Below, in pieces: positions 8,429 through 16,925 of a DNA stretch of 64,000 nucleotides; position 1 is the first letter of the stretch; each line of letters begins with the position of its first letter. A program made the translations under genes and the position numbers. The notes below the pieces were generated by a model. The model ran no database searches and was not told the DNA's origin. It worked only from the letters and a program-made list of their open reading frames with translations. The stretch is from Alsobacter metallidurans (lineage in GTDB: Bacteria > Pseudomonadota > Alphaproteobacteria > Rhizobiales > Beijerinckiaceae): the NCBI RefSeq assembly GCF_014636935.1, contig NZ_BMES01000001.1:1679782-1743781 (forward strand), written 5' to 3'.

Positions 8429-9079
8429 TCACCGCACGAAATCCGCGATCAGCCGCAGGCCGGCCGGACCGCTCTTCTCCGGATGAAACTGCGCGCCCGA
8501 GACGTTGTCCTTGCGAACCACGGCGGCGATGCGCTGCCCGCCATGGTGGGCGTCCGCCAGCCGATGTCGCCAGTTTTCCGGGATCACCGTGAAGGAATGG
8601 ACGAAATACATGGGTGTGCCGACCGGCGTGGAGCGCAGGATGGTTTCCTCCCATAAGGCCGGATCGTTAGCCTCCCTGGGCGGCTCCAGCGCGGTCCAGC
8701 CGATATGCGGGATCTTCAACGGCGCGCCCTCCAGGGTCAGGTCCGGGATGCGGCTCACCCGGCCCGGGATCACGCCCAGCCCCGCATGGCCGCCGAATTC
8801 ATCGCCGTGGTCGAACAGCATCTGCATGCCCACGCAGATGCCGAGCACCGGCCGGCCGGCCGCGATCACCTCCATCACGGCCTCGCGCAACCCGCTCGCC
8901 GTGAGCGCGCGCACGCAGTCGCCGAAGGCGCCGACGCCCGGCACCACCACCCGGTCGGCCTTGCGCAGCTGGTCCGGATCGCGCACAAGCGAGGCTTCCG
9001 CGCCCACGTGCTGGAAGGCGCGGCTGGCGCTCATCAGGTTGCCGATGCCGTAGTCGGCGATCGCCACGGTCGCGCTCAT
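8429..9079 (-). CDS. hisH: HisH-like glutamine amidotransferase (glycan cluster paralogue)
   Basis: 216 aa, class I glutamine amidotransferase. The triad is visible: C82 in LGICVGMQ, H199 and E201 in QFHPEKSG. In histidine synthesis HisH supplies ammonia to HisF. Here there is no other his gene, and the gene is co-translated with a HisF paralogue (ATGA overlap) downstream of a sugar amidotransferase. The expected role, by analogy with wbpG/hisH2/hisF2-type loci, is to supply ammonia for conversion of an N-acetyl group to an acetamidino group. The start at 9079 is fixed by the overlap; an upstream in-frame start exists at 9097. Confidence 0.9.
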   Translation of the reverse strand: MSATVAIADYGIGNLMSASRAFQHVGAEASLVRDPDQLRKADRVVVPGVGAFGDCVRALTASGLREAVMEVIAAGRPVLGICVGMQMLFDHGDEFGGHAGLGVIPGRVSRIPDLTLEGAPLKIPHIGWTALEPPREANDPALWEETILRSTPVGTPMYFVHSFTVIPENWRHRLADAHHGGQRIAAVVRKDNVSGAQFHPEKSGPAGLRLIADFVR

Positions 9080-9855
9080 GCGGCGTTCTCCGCCCAATCG
9101 ACGCTGCGCACCGGCACGCCCGCCTCACGCAGGCCCGCCCTGATCTGCGGCAGCGTCATCCGGTCGTAATGGAGCATGTCCGCGATCGCGATCGCATCGG
9201 CCCGGCCCTCGCGCACCGCCGCAGCGGCGTGCTCCACCGATCCCATGCCGCCCGAGGCGATCACCGGGACGGTCGCGACCGCCCCGATAGCGGCCAGCAA
9301 AGCGAGGTCAAAACCCTTGCGGGTTCCCTCCTGGTCCACGGACGTGACCAGGATTTCGCCGACGCCGAGCGTCAGCGCGCGCTGGGCCCATTCCACGGCG
9401 TCGAGCCCGGTGCGCTCGCGGCCATTGTCCGTGTAGGCTTCCCAGCGCGCGCCATCGCGCTTGGCTTCGATGGACAGCACGACGCATTGCGTGCCGAACA
9501 CCCGCGCCATCTCGGATATCAGCTCCGGCCGGCGCACCGCGGCGGTGTTCACCGCCACCTTGTCGGCCCCGGCGCCGAGGGCCGCGCGCGCGTCTTCCAC
9601 CGAGCGGATGCCGCCCCCGACCGTGATCGGCACGAACACGTCGCGGGTGGTGCGCTCCACGATGTCGAGCAGACTGTTGCGCTCGTAGAGGCTCGCGACC
9701 ACGTCCATGTAGAGGATCTCGTCCGCGCCGGCCTCGTAGTAGCGCTTGGCGCGCAGGTTCGGGTCGCCGATCTTGCGCAGCCCTTCGAGGTGCACGCCCT
9801 TGATCAGGTTGGGCGCCTTCACGTCGAGGCGCGGGATCAGCCGGATGGTGCTCAT
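9076..9855 (-). CDS. hisF: HisF-like cyclase subunit (glycan cluster paralogue, D130E)
   Basis: 259 aa, a complete (beta/alpha)8 HisF paralogue: IPRLDVK with D11, ITVGGGIRS, VNTAAV, TSVDQEGTRKG and VIASGGMGS. The catalytic acid usually found in the IDAKR motif at position 130 is Glu here (LSIEAKRDG, E130), while D11 is kept. That fits loss of the imidazole-glycerol-phosphate cyclase reaction with retention of the barrel that channels ammonia. It overlaps both neighbours by ATGA. It probably delivers ammonia from HisH to the amidotransferase encoded at 11329-12648. Confidence 0.9.
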   Translation of the reverse strand: MSTIRLIPRLDVKAPNLIKGVHLEGLRKIGDPNLRAKRYYEAGADEILYMDVVASLYERNSLLDIVERTTRDVFVPITVGGGIRSVEDARAALGAGADKVAVNTAAVRRPELISEMARVFGTQCVVLSIEAKRDGARWEAYTDNGRERTGLDAVEWAQRALTLGVGEILVTSVDQEGTRKGFDLALLAAIGAVATVPVIASGGMGSVEHAAAAVREGRADAIAIADMLHYDRMTLPQIRAGLREAGVPVRSVDWAENAA

Positions 9856-11339
9856 GCGGGCGTTGTTGCAACAGCCGGGCCGGTTGTCCACCCGCCTGCA
9901 ACGTCCGCGACGGTATGCTGGCCAAACACAACCGACGCCACCCGATCCATGCTGTGGCCGTCCAGCAGCTCCGGCGCCTCGCCATCCGCCGCCGCGGCGG
10001 CCGTCCAGGCGGCGCGCTCCCGCGGATCCGCGAAGGCTTCCAGCAGCGTCGCGTAGCCGGCGCCGTCATACGCGATGCGCACGCCCGGCCGTGCGTCGAA
10101 AAGGGGGTCGCGGAACTGCAGCGTGTCGTACACGACCGTCGGCACGCCGAGCGCCGCCGCCCAGCCGATGGTGGACGAGTAGCCGGCCGCCGTGAACAGG
10201 TCGCAGGCGCCCAGCCAGCCGTCGAGCCGGTCCGGCGCGATCCGCAGGCGGGGATCCAGTTCGGCGAGCCAGCGATAGCGCGCCGGGTCCATCTTGGGAT
10301 GCAACGACGCCACCACGACGCCGCCCAACGATAGCAACGCCTTCGCAACCTCGCGCATGAGGCGGTCGGACGCGGCGGCGGGCAGGAGGTCATGCTCGAA
10401 GTGCTGGTGCACAGACCAGCCGATCAGCGGCCCCGGCGCGCCCGGCTGGGCGAAGTCCCGGATCAGCGCGGCCCGGATTTCTGCTCTGCGCGCATGGCCG
10501 GCGGCGAGCCGGTCGAGCTCCAGCGATCCCACCACGCGCACCCGCTCGGCCGGCAGGCCCTCGGCGACGAACTGGCGGGCGATGTCGCGCCCTGGCGCGA
10601 GCACCACGTCGCCCCACATGCCGCCCAGCACCCACGGGTTGCCCCGCAGCACGCCGGCTTGGGCCAAGGCGGGCGTGTAGACGGACGGATTGAAGAAAGC
10701 GAGGCGCTGGCCGTCCGGCCCGTCGATCACGTGCGCGGGATGGCGCGCCGCCAGGTCGGAGCCGGTCGGGACGCGAAAGCGCCTGTCTCGCAGCCGCCAG
10801 TCGACGAGGCTGCGCCGGAAGGCCGGCAGCGCGGCCGGAATCACGACGATGCGAACGCCTGACTCGTGCGCGCAGCGCAGCAGCATGAGCCGGGCGCGCA
10901 AGTCCCTGTCGGCCCCCGTCACAATGGCGGCAGGCCGCAACCGCATCAGCACGGCCCGGCACCACGGCTCGAGCCGCAACAGCGCCCGCCCGGCTCCGAG
11001 ATGGCGCCAGAGCGCGTCGAGCTTGGCAGCGGCGGTTTCGATCGGCCGGCGAAGCGGCCCGATGCGGCGGGCGAGGGCGGCGGCCCGCGCGGCGATCCAG
11101 GGCGACAGGCCCTCGGCGAGGCCGGGGTCCAGCAGATGCATGCCGGGCTTCCCGGCGATGCGCGAGCCAAACAGCGCCGCATCCAGCGGCGACGCGAACA
11201 GCACGTGCACGTCGGCGGTTTCGGCCAGCCGCTCGCCATAGGGCAGCAGCGCGTTCACCTCGGTGACGTTGCCGAGCGCCAGGATGATGCGCGGGCGCGC
11301 CTCGGCCGGTCCGGGCGCAGGCCCGGCCTTAGGGGGCAT
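9852..11339 (-). CDS. Unrecognised GT-B-like protein, candidate glycosyltransferase
   Basis: 495 aa, starting at MPPKAGPAPGP, where the ATG lies inside the end of the amidotransferase gene (11-base overlap). It opens with RIILALGNVTEVNALLPYGERL, a GT-B-like first strand, and ends in a donor-binding-like half: RVVGSLELDRLAAG, LIGWSVHQHFEHDLL, VVVASLHPKMDP and TAAGYSSTIGWAAALGVPT followed by VVYDTLQFRDP. The last segment recalls surface-carbohydrate proteins of the CMP-sugar or UDP-sugar transferase type. No confident family name. Its place between the sugar amidotransferase and hisF suggests it acts on the amidinated sugar. The open frame upstream of 11339 is a shadow of the amidotransferase gene. 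Confidence 0.6.
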   Translation of the reverse strand: MPPKAGPAPGPAEARPRIILALGNVTEVNALLPYGERLAETADVHVLFASPLDAALFGSRIAGKPGMHLLDPGLAEGLSPWIAARAAALARRIGPLRRPIETAAAKLDALWRHLGAGRALLRLEPWCRAVLMRLRPAAIVTGADRDLRARLMLLRCAHESGVRIVVIPAALPAFRRSLVDWRLRDRRFRVPTGSDLAARHPAHVIDGPDGQRLAFFNPSVYTPALAQAGVLRGNPWVLGGMWGDVVLAPGRDIARQFVAEGLPAERVRVVGSLELDRLAAGHARRAEIRAALIRDFAQPGAPGPLIGWSVHQHFEHDLLPAAASDRLMREVAKALLSLGGVVVASLHPKMDPARYRWLAELDPRLRIAPDRLDGWLGACDLFTAAGYSSTIGWAAALGVPTVVYDTLQFRDPLFDARPGVRIAYDGAGYATLLEAFADPRERAAWTAAAAADGEAPELLDGHSMDRVASVVFGQHTVADVAGGWTTGPAVATTPA

Positions 11340-12648
11340 CCTGCCAGACCGCGCTGCGCAGGCGCCACGCGCCGTTCTCGTGCACCCACAGATGAGGCGG
11401 CCGGAAAGTGTCCGCCAGCCGGTCGAAATAGGCGCGGTCCAGGATCGGCTGCTCGAACATCCTCGACGCGACCGGGAACTCGCTTTCGGGGATCGACAAG
11501 TAGCGGAAGATCTCCTCGGCGAAGCGCTCCGGGAACTCGCCGTCGAAGCGGCGCACCAGCGCAACGCCCTCGTCGCGCTCGATGTCGGCCGAGCGGATCT
11601 CCTGCGCGGCGTCGTAGGTGGCGCGGCCGATGCCGAACTTGATGAAGGTCGTGTAGTAGTGGAAATCGTCGATGCGGTCGTCGATCGAGTTGTACTTGGA
11701 GTAGGTGCCCGGCGTGCGCTCCGGCGAGGCCTGGAAGCCGCCATGCTCCACCGCGTAGTAATAGGCCGACTGCGGGTGCCACTTCACATAGTAGCCGAGG
11801 TAGTGCACCTCGGTGCCCGTGCTGGCGAGCTTGGCCGGATCGGCGGGCAGGTAGGGCTCGAAGTCGGCCGGACGCAGGCCGAAGTCGTTCTTCAGCTCGG
11901 TGAGGGAGGTGCCGCCAAGGAAGATCTCGTCCTCGGACTGCGCCGTGAAGTAGTCCCAGGAACGCTTGGCGTCGCCGGTGTCCTGCTTGGGGTTGCCGTA
12001 CTCGGCTTCGTTCTCGCCGTAGAACACCAGCGGGATGCCGGTCATGATCGACATCTTCGCGGCGAGCTGCTTCTGGCCCAGGATAAAGGGCTGGAACGGG
12101 TGGAACAGCCGCTCCACCGCGAGGCGCGTCAGCAGCCGGTGCACGCGGCCGTTGGGCGTGTGGAGATAGTTGTCGAACCCGGCGTGGATCCAGGCCTGGA
12201 AGTTCTTCCATCCCCAATCCGTGTAGACGTGCGGCGCCCACGTCACCGTGAGCGGGTTCATGTTGTACTTGTACTTCAGCAGATGGGCCGCATAGAACGA
12301 ATCCTTGCCGCCCGAGCCCGGCACCACGCAATCATAGTGACCGGTGCGGCTACGGTGCTTGTCGAGCAGCGCCAGGAGATTGCGCTCGCGCTCCTCCCAA
12401 TCGATGTCGGCCTTTTCCTCAGCCACGCGGCAGGCGTCGCAAACGCCTTCGTGGTCGAAGTGGATCGTAGCCTTCTTGCTCGCCGCCGTGTGCTTGAACT
12501 CCACGGCCGAGTTGGGCCGCTGGTTGGAGATCACGCAGCGCTTGCAGAAGCTGACTTCACGCGGCAGGCCGTAGCGGGTCTCGGGCGCGTTGTTCCCCGG
12601 AGCGAAGGGCAGCAGCTCGACGGGGTGGGGCTTGTGCAGGATGGTCAT
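11329..12648 (-). CDS. N-acetyl sugar amidotransferase (WbpG/PseA-type)
   Basis: 439 aa. It has CKRC (35-38) and CDAC (70-73), a probable zinc site, and the PP-loop ATP pyrophosphatase motif SGGKDS (112-117) in CVVPGSGGKDSFYAAHLL. PLVFYGENEAEYGNP is typical of the family. WbpG and PseA convert an N-acetyl group of a bacterial sugar into an acetamidino group using ammonia and ATP. The hisH and hisF paralogues downstream are the expected ammonia-generating partners. A likely product is an acetamidino derivative of legionaminic acid or of its second-set relative. A 99-bp gap to the SDR gene may hold a promoter. Confidence 0.88.
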   Translation of the reverse strand: MTILHKPHPVELLPFAPGNNAPETRYGLPREVSFCKRCVISNQRPNSAVEFKHTAASKKATIHFDHEGVCDACRVAEEKADIDWEERERNLLALLDKHRSRTGHYDCVVPGSGGKDSFYAAHLLKYKYNMNPLTVTWAPHVYTDWGWKNFQAWIHAGFDNYLHTPNGRVHRLLTRLAVERLFHPFQPFILGQKQLAAKMSIMTGIPLVFYGENEAEYGNPKQDTGDAKRSWDYFTAQSEDEIFLGGTSLTELKNDFGLRPADFEPYLPADPAKLASTGTEVHYLGYYVKWHPQSAYYYAVEHGGFQASPERTPGTYSKYNSIDDRIDDFHYYTTFIKFGIGRATYDAAQEIRSADIERDEGVALVRRFDGEFPERFAEEIFRYLSIPESEFPVASRMFEQPILDRAYFDRLADTFRPPHLWVHENGAWRLRSAVWQDAP

Positions 12649-12747
12649 GCGCTGTGTAGGCCTCGCGAGGGGCGCGGGCGGCGGCGCAGGGCGCGGCTCA
12701 CCGGCGGTCGGGCGCGATCCGGCGACGGTCGCGGACGGAGCTGCGGG

Positions 12748-13575
12748 TTACCATGCGGACAGGCCACCGTCCACGAACAAGTTCTGCCCCGTCACATAGC
12801 TGGACGCGTCCGAGGCGAGGTACACAACCGCGCCCGTCATCTCGTGCGCCAGCGCCATGCGGCCCATGGGGACGCGCGCGCCGTACTGGCGGGAGAACCG
12901 CTCGTTCTGGCCGCTCTCGACGCCGCCCGGCGTCAGGGTGTTCACCCGGACGCCCGCCTTGCCCCAATAGGCCGCCAGATAGCGCGTCAGCCCGATCACG
13001 CCTGCCTTGGAGGCCGAATAGATCGGCGGCGTGTTGATGGGCCGCCCAAGATACTCGGAGCCTTCGTAGATGCGCTGGTCGGGCCCCATCGCGCCGTAGA
13101 TCGACGCCGTCTGGATAATTGACCCGCGCCCGCGCTGTGCCATCCGCGAGCCCACCGCCTGCGCGACCAGGAACATGCCGTCCAGGTTCACGGCCATGAT
13201 GGCCCGCCAGGTGTCGAGGTCAAACGTCTCCAGCGGCTCGAAAAAGGCGTCCAGCGACGCGCCCTTGCCGGCGGCGTTGTTGTGCAGGACGTCGATGGGT
13301 CCGAGTTCGCGCTCTACGGCGTCCGCCATGGCGACAACCGAGGCCTTGTCCGCGACGTCTACGCCCACGCCAAGCGTGCAAACCTCATATGTCGCGGCCA
13401 GCTCCGCGGCGACAGCTTTCGCTTTGCCTTCGTCGAGATCCACGACCGCAACGGCCGCGCCGTGGTCGGCCAGCGCCGCCACGATCTCCTGGCCGATGAT
13501 GCCGGCGCCGCCAGTCACCACCGCGACCTTGCCGGAGAGGTCGAACAGCTGCCTGTATCCGCCCTTGGCCCTCAT
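12748..13575 (-). CDS. ptmA: SDR oxidoreductase, PtmA-like
   Basis: 275 aa short-chain dehydrogenase: TGGAGIIGQE (cofactor binding, about 21-30), NNAAGKG, the Ser in IIQTASIYG, and catalytic YSASKAG. C-terminal YVTGQNLFVDGG is typical of classical SDRs. In Campylobacter, PtmA belongs to the gene set supplying the amino-sugar precursor for legionaminic acid; its assignment here rests on adjacency to legF and the PtmE-like gene. It begins with an ATG overlapping the legF stop (ATGA). Confidence 0.8.
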   Translation of the reverse strand: MRAKGGYRQLFDLSGKVAVVTGGAGIIGQEIVAALADHGAAVAVVDLDEGKAKAVAAELAATYEVCTLGVGVDVADKASVVAMADAVERELGPIDVLHNNAAGKGASLDAFFEPLETFDLDTWRAIMAVNLDGMFLVAQAVGSRMAQRGRGSIIQTASIYGAMGPDQRIYEGSEYLGRPINTPPIYSASKAGVIGLTRYLAAYWGKAGVRVNTLTPGGVESGQNERFSRQYGARVPMGRMALAHEMTGAVVYLASDASSYVTGQNLFVDGGLSAW

Positions 13576-14282
13576 GCCGGCCGCTCCCCGTGGCGTCGTT
13601 CCATCAGCATCGTGACGATGTCCATGTCGAGCGGGCTATCGATGTCGACCGAGCGCTCCTCCGGCATCTCGTAGAGGCCAGTGTCGGGGTAGAAGACCCG
13701 CGGATCGCCCACGATCGCGGATCGCCGCCAGACATAGATCGACGCGTTCATGTCGAAGCAACGGGGCGCATCCTGCCGGCGCACCACCGCGTTCGGGAGC
13801 GGCTTGGAGAGGTGCGCGTTGCCGGCCCCGTCCAGCTCGACGAGGTTGAAATAGGGCGAGCGCCGGGCCGGAGCCGCCGTGATCACGCAGGAGCGGCCAT
13901 CCGCTTCCAGCTGCGCCACCGCGCCCGCGATGTCGGCGGGCTCACGCAGCGGCGACGTCGCGTCGAGATCCACCAGCACGTCGGCCTGCCAGCCGAGCTC
14001 GGCTTCGGCGGCGAGCAGCGCATGCCGGATCACCGGCGCCTTGGGGGCCGTGTCCGTCGCCATGTCGGCCGGACGGCGAACCAGCACCTGCGCGCCTGCC
14101 GCCTCCGCGGCCCGGAGAATATCCTCCGAGTCGCTCGACACCGCGATCGCGTCGAACAGCCCCGTTTGCGCCGCCTGCCAGATCGACCAGGCGAGCAGCG
14201 GCCGGCCGGCGATCACCCGGAGGTTCTTGCCCGGCACGCCCTTGGAGCCGCCGCGGGCGCAGATGGTGCAGATGCGCTTCAT
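13572..14282 (-). CDS. legF: CMP-legionaminic acid synthetase (LegF-like cytidylyltransferase)
   Basis: 236 aa. It starts MKRICTICARGGSKGVPGKN, the CTP-binding signature, followed by SSDSEDILRAAE, LVDLDATSPLRE and FDMNASIYVWRR typical of LegF/NeuA enzymes. The reaction is CTP plus nonulosonic acid giving the CMP-sugar, the last cytosolic activation step. Start and stop both overlap neighbours by four bases, so it is translationally coupled to the oxidoreductase and SDR genes. It differs clearly from the NeuA-like protein at 5194-5904. Confidence 0.88.
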   Translation of the reverse strand: MKRICTICARGGSKGVPGKNLRVIAGRPLLAWSIWQAAQTGLFDAIAVSSDSEDILRAAEAAGAQVLVRRPADMATDTAPKAPVIRHALLAAEAELGWQADVLVDLDATSPLREPADIAGAVAQLEADGRSCVITAAPARRSPYFNLVELDGAGNAHLSKPLPNAVVRRQDAPRCFDMNASIYVWRRSAIVGDPRVFYPDTGLYEMPEERSVDIDSPLDMDIVTMLMERRHGERPA

Positions 14283-15196
14283 GCCGTGATCCAGACCCGG
14301 TCCCGTGCCGCCTTCTCGATCGCCGCGATGGTGTCGACCACCGCCAGGCCCTCGGCCGCCGTGCAGAGCGGGGAGGGGGCGTGATCCAGCATGGCCTTGT
14401 GCATGGCCCGGTAGGTCGCGTCGCGCTCGGCCGGGTGAGCCTCGGCCTTGCCGTTCTCGGTGAACGTTCCGGCGATGAAGTCGATGCTCAGCGAGCCCTC
14501 GGCGGTTTCGACCACGATGCTCCGGCGCGCCGGGCGGTGCCAATAATCCACGCCGAGCGTCACGATCGCGCCCGAGCGCAGTCGCATCAGCACGCCCCAG
14601 GCGTCGTCCGTCTCGATGTCGAGCGGCCCGAGCCGGCCGCCCGTGGCGGTCAGCTCCGTCCAGGAACCCAACAGGTGCGCGGCCAGATCGAGCTCATGCG
14701 ACAGGTCGCGCAGCACGCCGCCGCCGGCGGCCAGGCTTGCGGACGACGTCGCCCGGTAGTCGGTCCCGGGCCGCCAGTCGGGCAGGTATTGGCCACAATG
14801 AATGGATGCGCTGAGCACGCGGCGCCCAGTCAGCGCGTCGCGCAGGCGGGCGACCAGCGGATGGAAGCGTAGGTTGTAGCCGACGCCGACCTGGCCAAAG
14901 CCGCCCCACGGCAGGGTCGCGGGCTCGGCCAGCAGCGGCTTTTCCACCAGCACGCGGCCGCCAAAAGCCTGCTCGGCCAGCGCCTCGAGCCCGGCGCGAT
15001 GGTCGGAGGTCGGGCTCGCCAGCACCACGTAGTCCGGGCGGAACTGCGCCAAACCTTCGGCCAGGGTGGCGACCGAGCCCTCCGCCGCGCCGCTGCGGCT
15101 GACGACGCCGACCTCGAGCCCATCCTCGCGCAGCACGCGCGCGTGCCGGGCGCCGATGGAGCCGTAGCCCACCACCATGGCGCGTCTGGCGGTCAC
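14279..15196 (-). CDS. Gfo/Idh/MocA-type oxidoreductase (PtmF-like by position)
   Basis: 305 aa. The N-terminal Rossmann motif is VVGYGSIGARHARVL, then LASPTSDHRAGLEALAEQ, LVEKPLLAEP, and GGGVLRDLSHELDLAAHLLG, typical of Gfo/Idh/MocA enzymes. The start is a GTG overlapping the ptmE stop (GTGA); an internal ATG lies 18 bases later. By position between the PtmE-like and LegF genes it is a candidate for the dehydrogenase step in supplying the amino-sugar precursor of legionaminic acid. The substrate is not shown by the sequence. Confidence 0.8.
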   Translation of the reverse strand: MTARRAMVVGYGSIGARHARVLREDGLEVGVVSRSGAAEGSVATLAEGLAQFRPDYVVLASPTSDHRAGLEALAEQAFGGRVLVEKPLLAEPATLPWGGFGQVGVGYNLRFHPLVARLRDALTGRRVLSASIHCGQYLPDWRPGTDYRATSSASLAAGGGVLRDLSHELDLAAHLLGSWTELTATGGRLGPLDIETDDAWGVLMRLRSGAIVTLGVDYWHRPARRSIVVETAEGSLSIDFIAGTFTENGKAEAHPAERDATYRAMHKAMLDHAPSPLCTAAEGLAVVDTIAAIEKAARDRVWITA

Positions 15197-16269
15197 GAGG
15201 CGTCGTCCCCGGCCGCGCGCTCCACCGCATCGGTGCGCGCTTGGGCGAGGTCCTCGTGGCGGCCGACGTCGAGCCAGTATTCGCGCAGTGGAAACACGCT
15301 GGCCTCTCGGCCTTCCGCCATCAGGTCGGCGAAGAGATCCGTCATGTCGTAGAAGCGGTCCCGCGGCACGCGCGCCAGCGCGTCGGGCGACAGCACGTAA
15401 ATGCCGGCGTTCACGAAAAACGAGTGGACGGGCTTCTCCTGCAGCGTCTTCAGCCGGTGCTGGTCCGTCTCGACAACGCCGAAGGGCACCTGGATGGAGT
15501 ACTCGCGCACGCACATGGTGGCGTCCGCGCCGTGCTCCTCGTGGAAGCGCAGAAGCTGGCGAAAATCGACGCTGGTCATGATGTCGCCGTTCATCACGAT
15601 CACGGGGCCGGGCGGAGCCTCGCGCAGCAACGACAGCGCCCCGGCCGTGCCCTTGCGCTCCGTTTCGTGCAGATACTCGACCTGCACGCCAAACTGCTCG
15701 CCGTCGCCGAAGTGGCGCATGATGTCCTCGGCCCGGTAATTCACCGAGAAGAAGAACCGCCGGAAACCCTGCGCGGCGAAGCTTTCCACGATGGTCTGGA
15801 TGATCGGCTTGCCGCCCACGGGCAGCATCGGCTTGGGCAACGTCTCGGTGTAGGGCCGCAGCCGCGTGCCCATGCCGCCTGCCATCAGGACAATCCAGGT
15901 GTCGTCCCCGGGCGCCAGCAGTAGGTCGCCGAAGAGCTCCAGCCCGACGACGCGGCCGGAGGCGTCCACCAGCGGCGCCTGCTCGACGCCCCAGGCGCGC
16001 ATCTTGCCGATGATGGCGTCGCGCGAGGCGGTGGGGTCCACCCAGCGCGGCTTGGCGTTCATCACCGCCGTGACGGGCTCGTCCAGCTTCACGCCGCGCA
16101 GCAGCCCGCGCCGCACGTCGCCGTCCGTCACCGTGCCGACGAGCCGGTCGTCCGGCGTCGTCACCAGCGCGATGCCGCCCGGGCCGGAATCGATGATCCG
16201 GATAGCGTCCAGAATCTGGCTCTCGGGCGTCACCCGGGCGTCGTGCCACTTGATCGGGCGGCGGATCAT
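15193..16269 (-). CDS. ptmE: CBS-domain nucleotidyltransferase, PtmE-like (GlcN-1-P guanylyltransferase family)
   Basis: 358 aa with two parts: a CBS pair (about 10-118, with VGTVTDGDVRRGLL) and a nucleotidyltransferase domain from about 125 (LMAGGMGTRLRPYTETLPKP, then MNGDIM). This architecture is characteristic of PtmE, which makes the GDP-activated glucosamine used in the Campylobacter legionaminic acid pathway. Its presence suggests a GDP-linked rather than UDP-linked route. The ATG overlaps the legH stop (ATGA); the open frame further upstream is a shadow of legH. Confidence 0.85.
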   Translation of the reverse strand: MIRRPIKWHDARVTPESQILDAIRIIDSGPGGIALVTTPDDRLVGTVTDGDVRRGLLRGVKLDEPVTAVMNAKPRWVDPTASRDAIIGKMRAWGVEQAPLVDASGRVVGLELFGDLLLAPGDDTWIVLMAGGMGTRLRPYTETLPKPMLPVGGKPIIQTIVESFAAQGFRRFFFSVNYRAEDIMRHFGDGEQFGVQVEYLHETERKGTAGALSLLREAPPGPVIVMNGDIMTSVDFRQLLRFHEEHGADATMCVREYSIQVPFGVVETDQHRLKTLQEKPVHSFFVNAGIYVLSPDALARVPRDRFYDMTDLFADLMAEGREASVFPLREYWLDVGRHEDLAQARTDAVERAAGDDAS

Positions 16270-16925
16270 GGCCGGCGCTCCCGCGCGGGAACGCCTTGTA
16301 CGAGCCGACCGGCAGGGACGTCGTGGATCACGACCGCACCGGCCGCCAGCACGGCCCCCGCGCCGACGCGCACGCCCTGGCACACCACCGCGCCCGGCCC
16401 GACATGGGCGTCATCGCCGATCGTCACGTCGCCACATATCGTTGCTCCCGGCGCCACATGCACGAAGGCGCCGATGCGGGCGTGATGATCGACGCTGCAG
16501 GCCGTGTTGAGGATCGTGGCTTCGCCGATGCGAACGCCGGTTTGCACCGCGGCACGCATCATCACCACGGCTCCGTCGCCGAGCATGACGCCGGAGCCTA
16601 ACGCAGCGGCGGGGTGGACGAGCGCCGGAAAGCTGAATCCCCGCATGCGGAAACGCTCCCAAACGATTCGGCGGACTCGCGAATCGCCGATTGAGCCGAC
16701 GCCCAGCGCCAACGCGACCGCGTCGGGCGACACGCCGTCCAGCGCGGCATCGCCGCCCAGCAGGGGCGCCGAGGCCGAGGCTGGCCCGTCTTCCGGCGCG
16801 ACGCAGCCGCGCACCTCGCGGCCCAGCGTACGAAGTAAATCGAGCACCACGGCCGCGTGGCCGCCCGCGCCGAGCACGATCACCGGGATGGGGGCGGTCA
16901 CCGGGCGGTTCTCATCGGATCGCAT
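16266..16925 (-). CDS. legH: NeuD/PglD/LegH-type sugar N-acetyltransferase
   Basis: 219 aa. The N-terminal Rossmann-like domain begins PVIVLGAGGHAAVVLDLL, and a left-handed beta-helix of hexapeptide repeats follows (about 105-200: VMLGDGAVVM, TICGDVTIGDDAHVG). SVDHHARIG (H147) holds the probable catalytic His seen in PglD. In the legionaminic route LegH acetylates the 4-amino sugar made by LegC. The ATG at 16925 overlaps legI by 14 bases; a GTG at 16901 (VTAPIPVIV) fits the family N-terminus better and may be the true start. Confidence 0.88.
   Translation of the reverse strand: MRSDENRPVTAPIPVIVLGAGGHAAVVLDLLRTLGREVRGCVAPEDGPASASAPLLGGDAALDGVSPDAVALALGVGSIGDSRVRRIVWERFRMRGFSFPALVHPAAALGSGVMLGDGAVVMMRAAVQTGVRIGEATILNTACSVDHHARIGAFVHVAPGATICGDVTIGDDAHVGPGAVVCQGVRVGAGAVLAAGAVVIHDVPAGRLVQGVPARERRP

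Noticed and set aside
8429-9855. hisH and hisF as part of histidine biosynthesis
   Set aside because: No other his genes nearby, both are coupled into the glycan operon beside a sugar amidotransferase, and HisF lacks D130.
11340-11744. N-terminal extension of the GT-B-like protein
   Set aside because: Ser/Thr/Arg-rich out-of-frame reading of the amidotransferase gene; the coupled ATG at 11339 gives a sensible N-terminus.
11263-13122. A 619-codon plus-strand open frame opposite the amidotransferase and SDR genes
   Set aside because: Antisense shadow; the minus-strand genes have unmistakable family motifs.
15197-16249. Upstream extension of the oxidoreductase frame across ptmE
   Set aside because: The extension reads the ptmE gene out of frame and is Arg/Gly-rich; the real gene starts at the GTG overlapping the ptmE stop.
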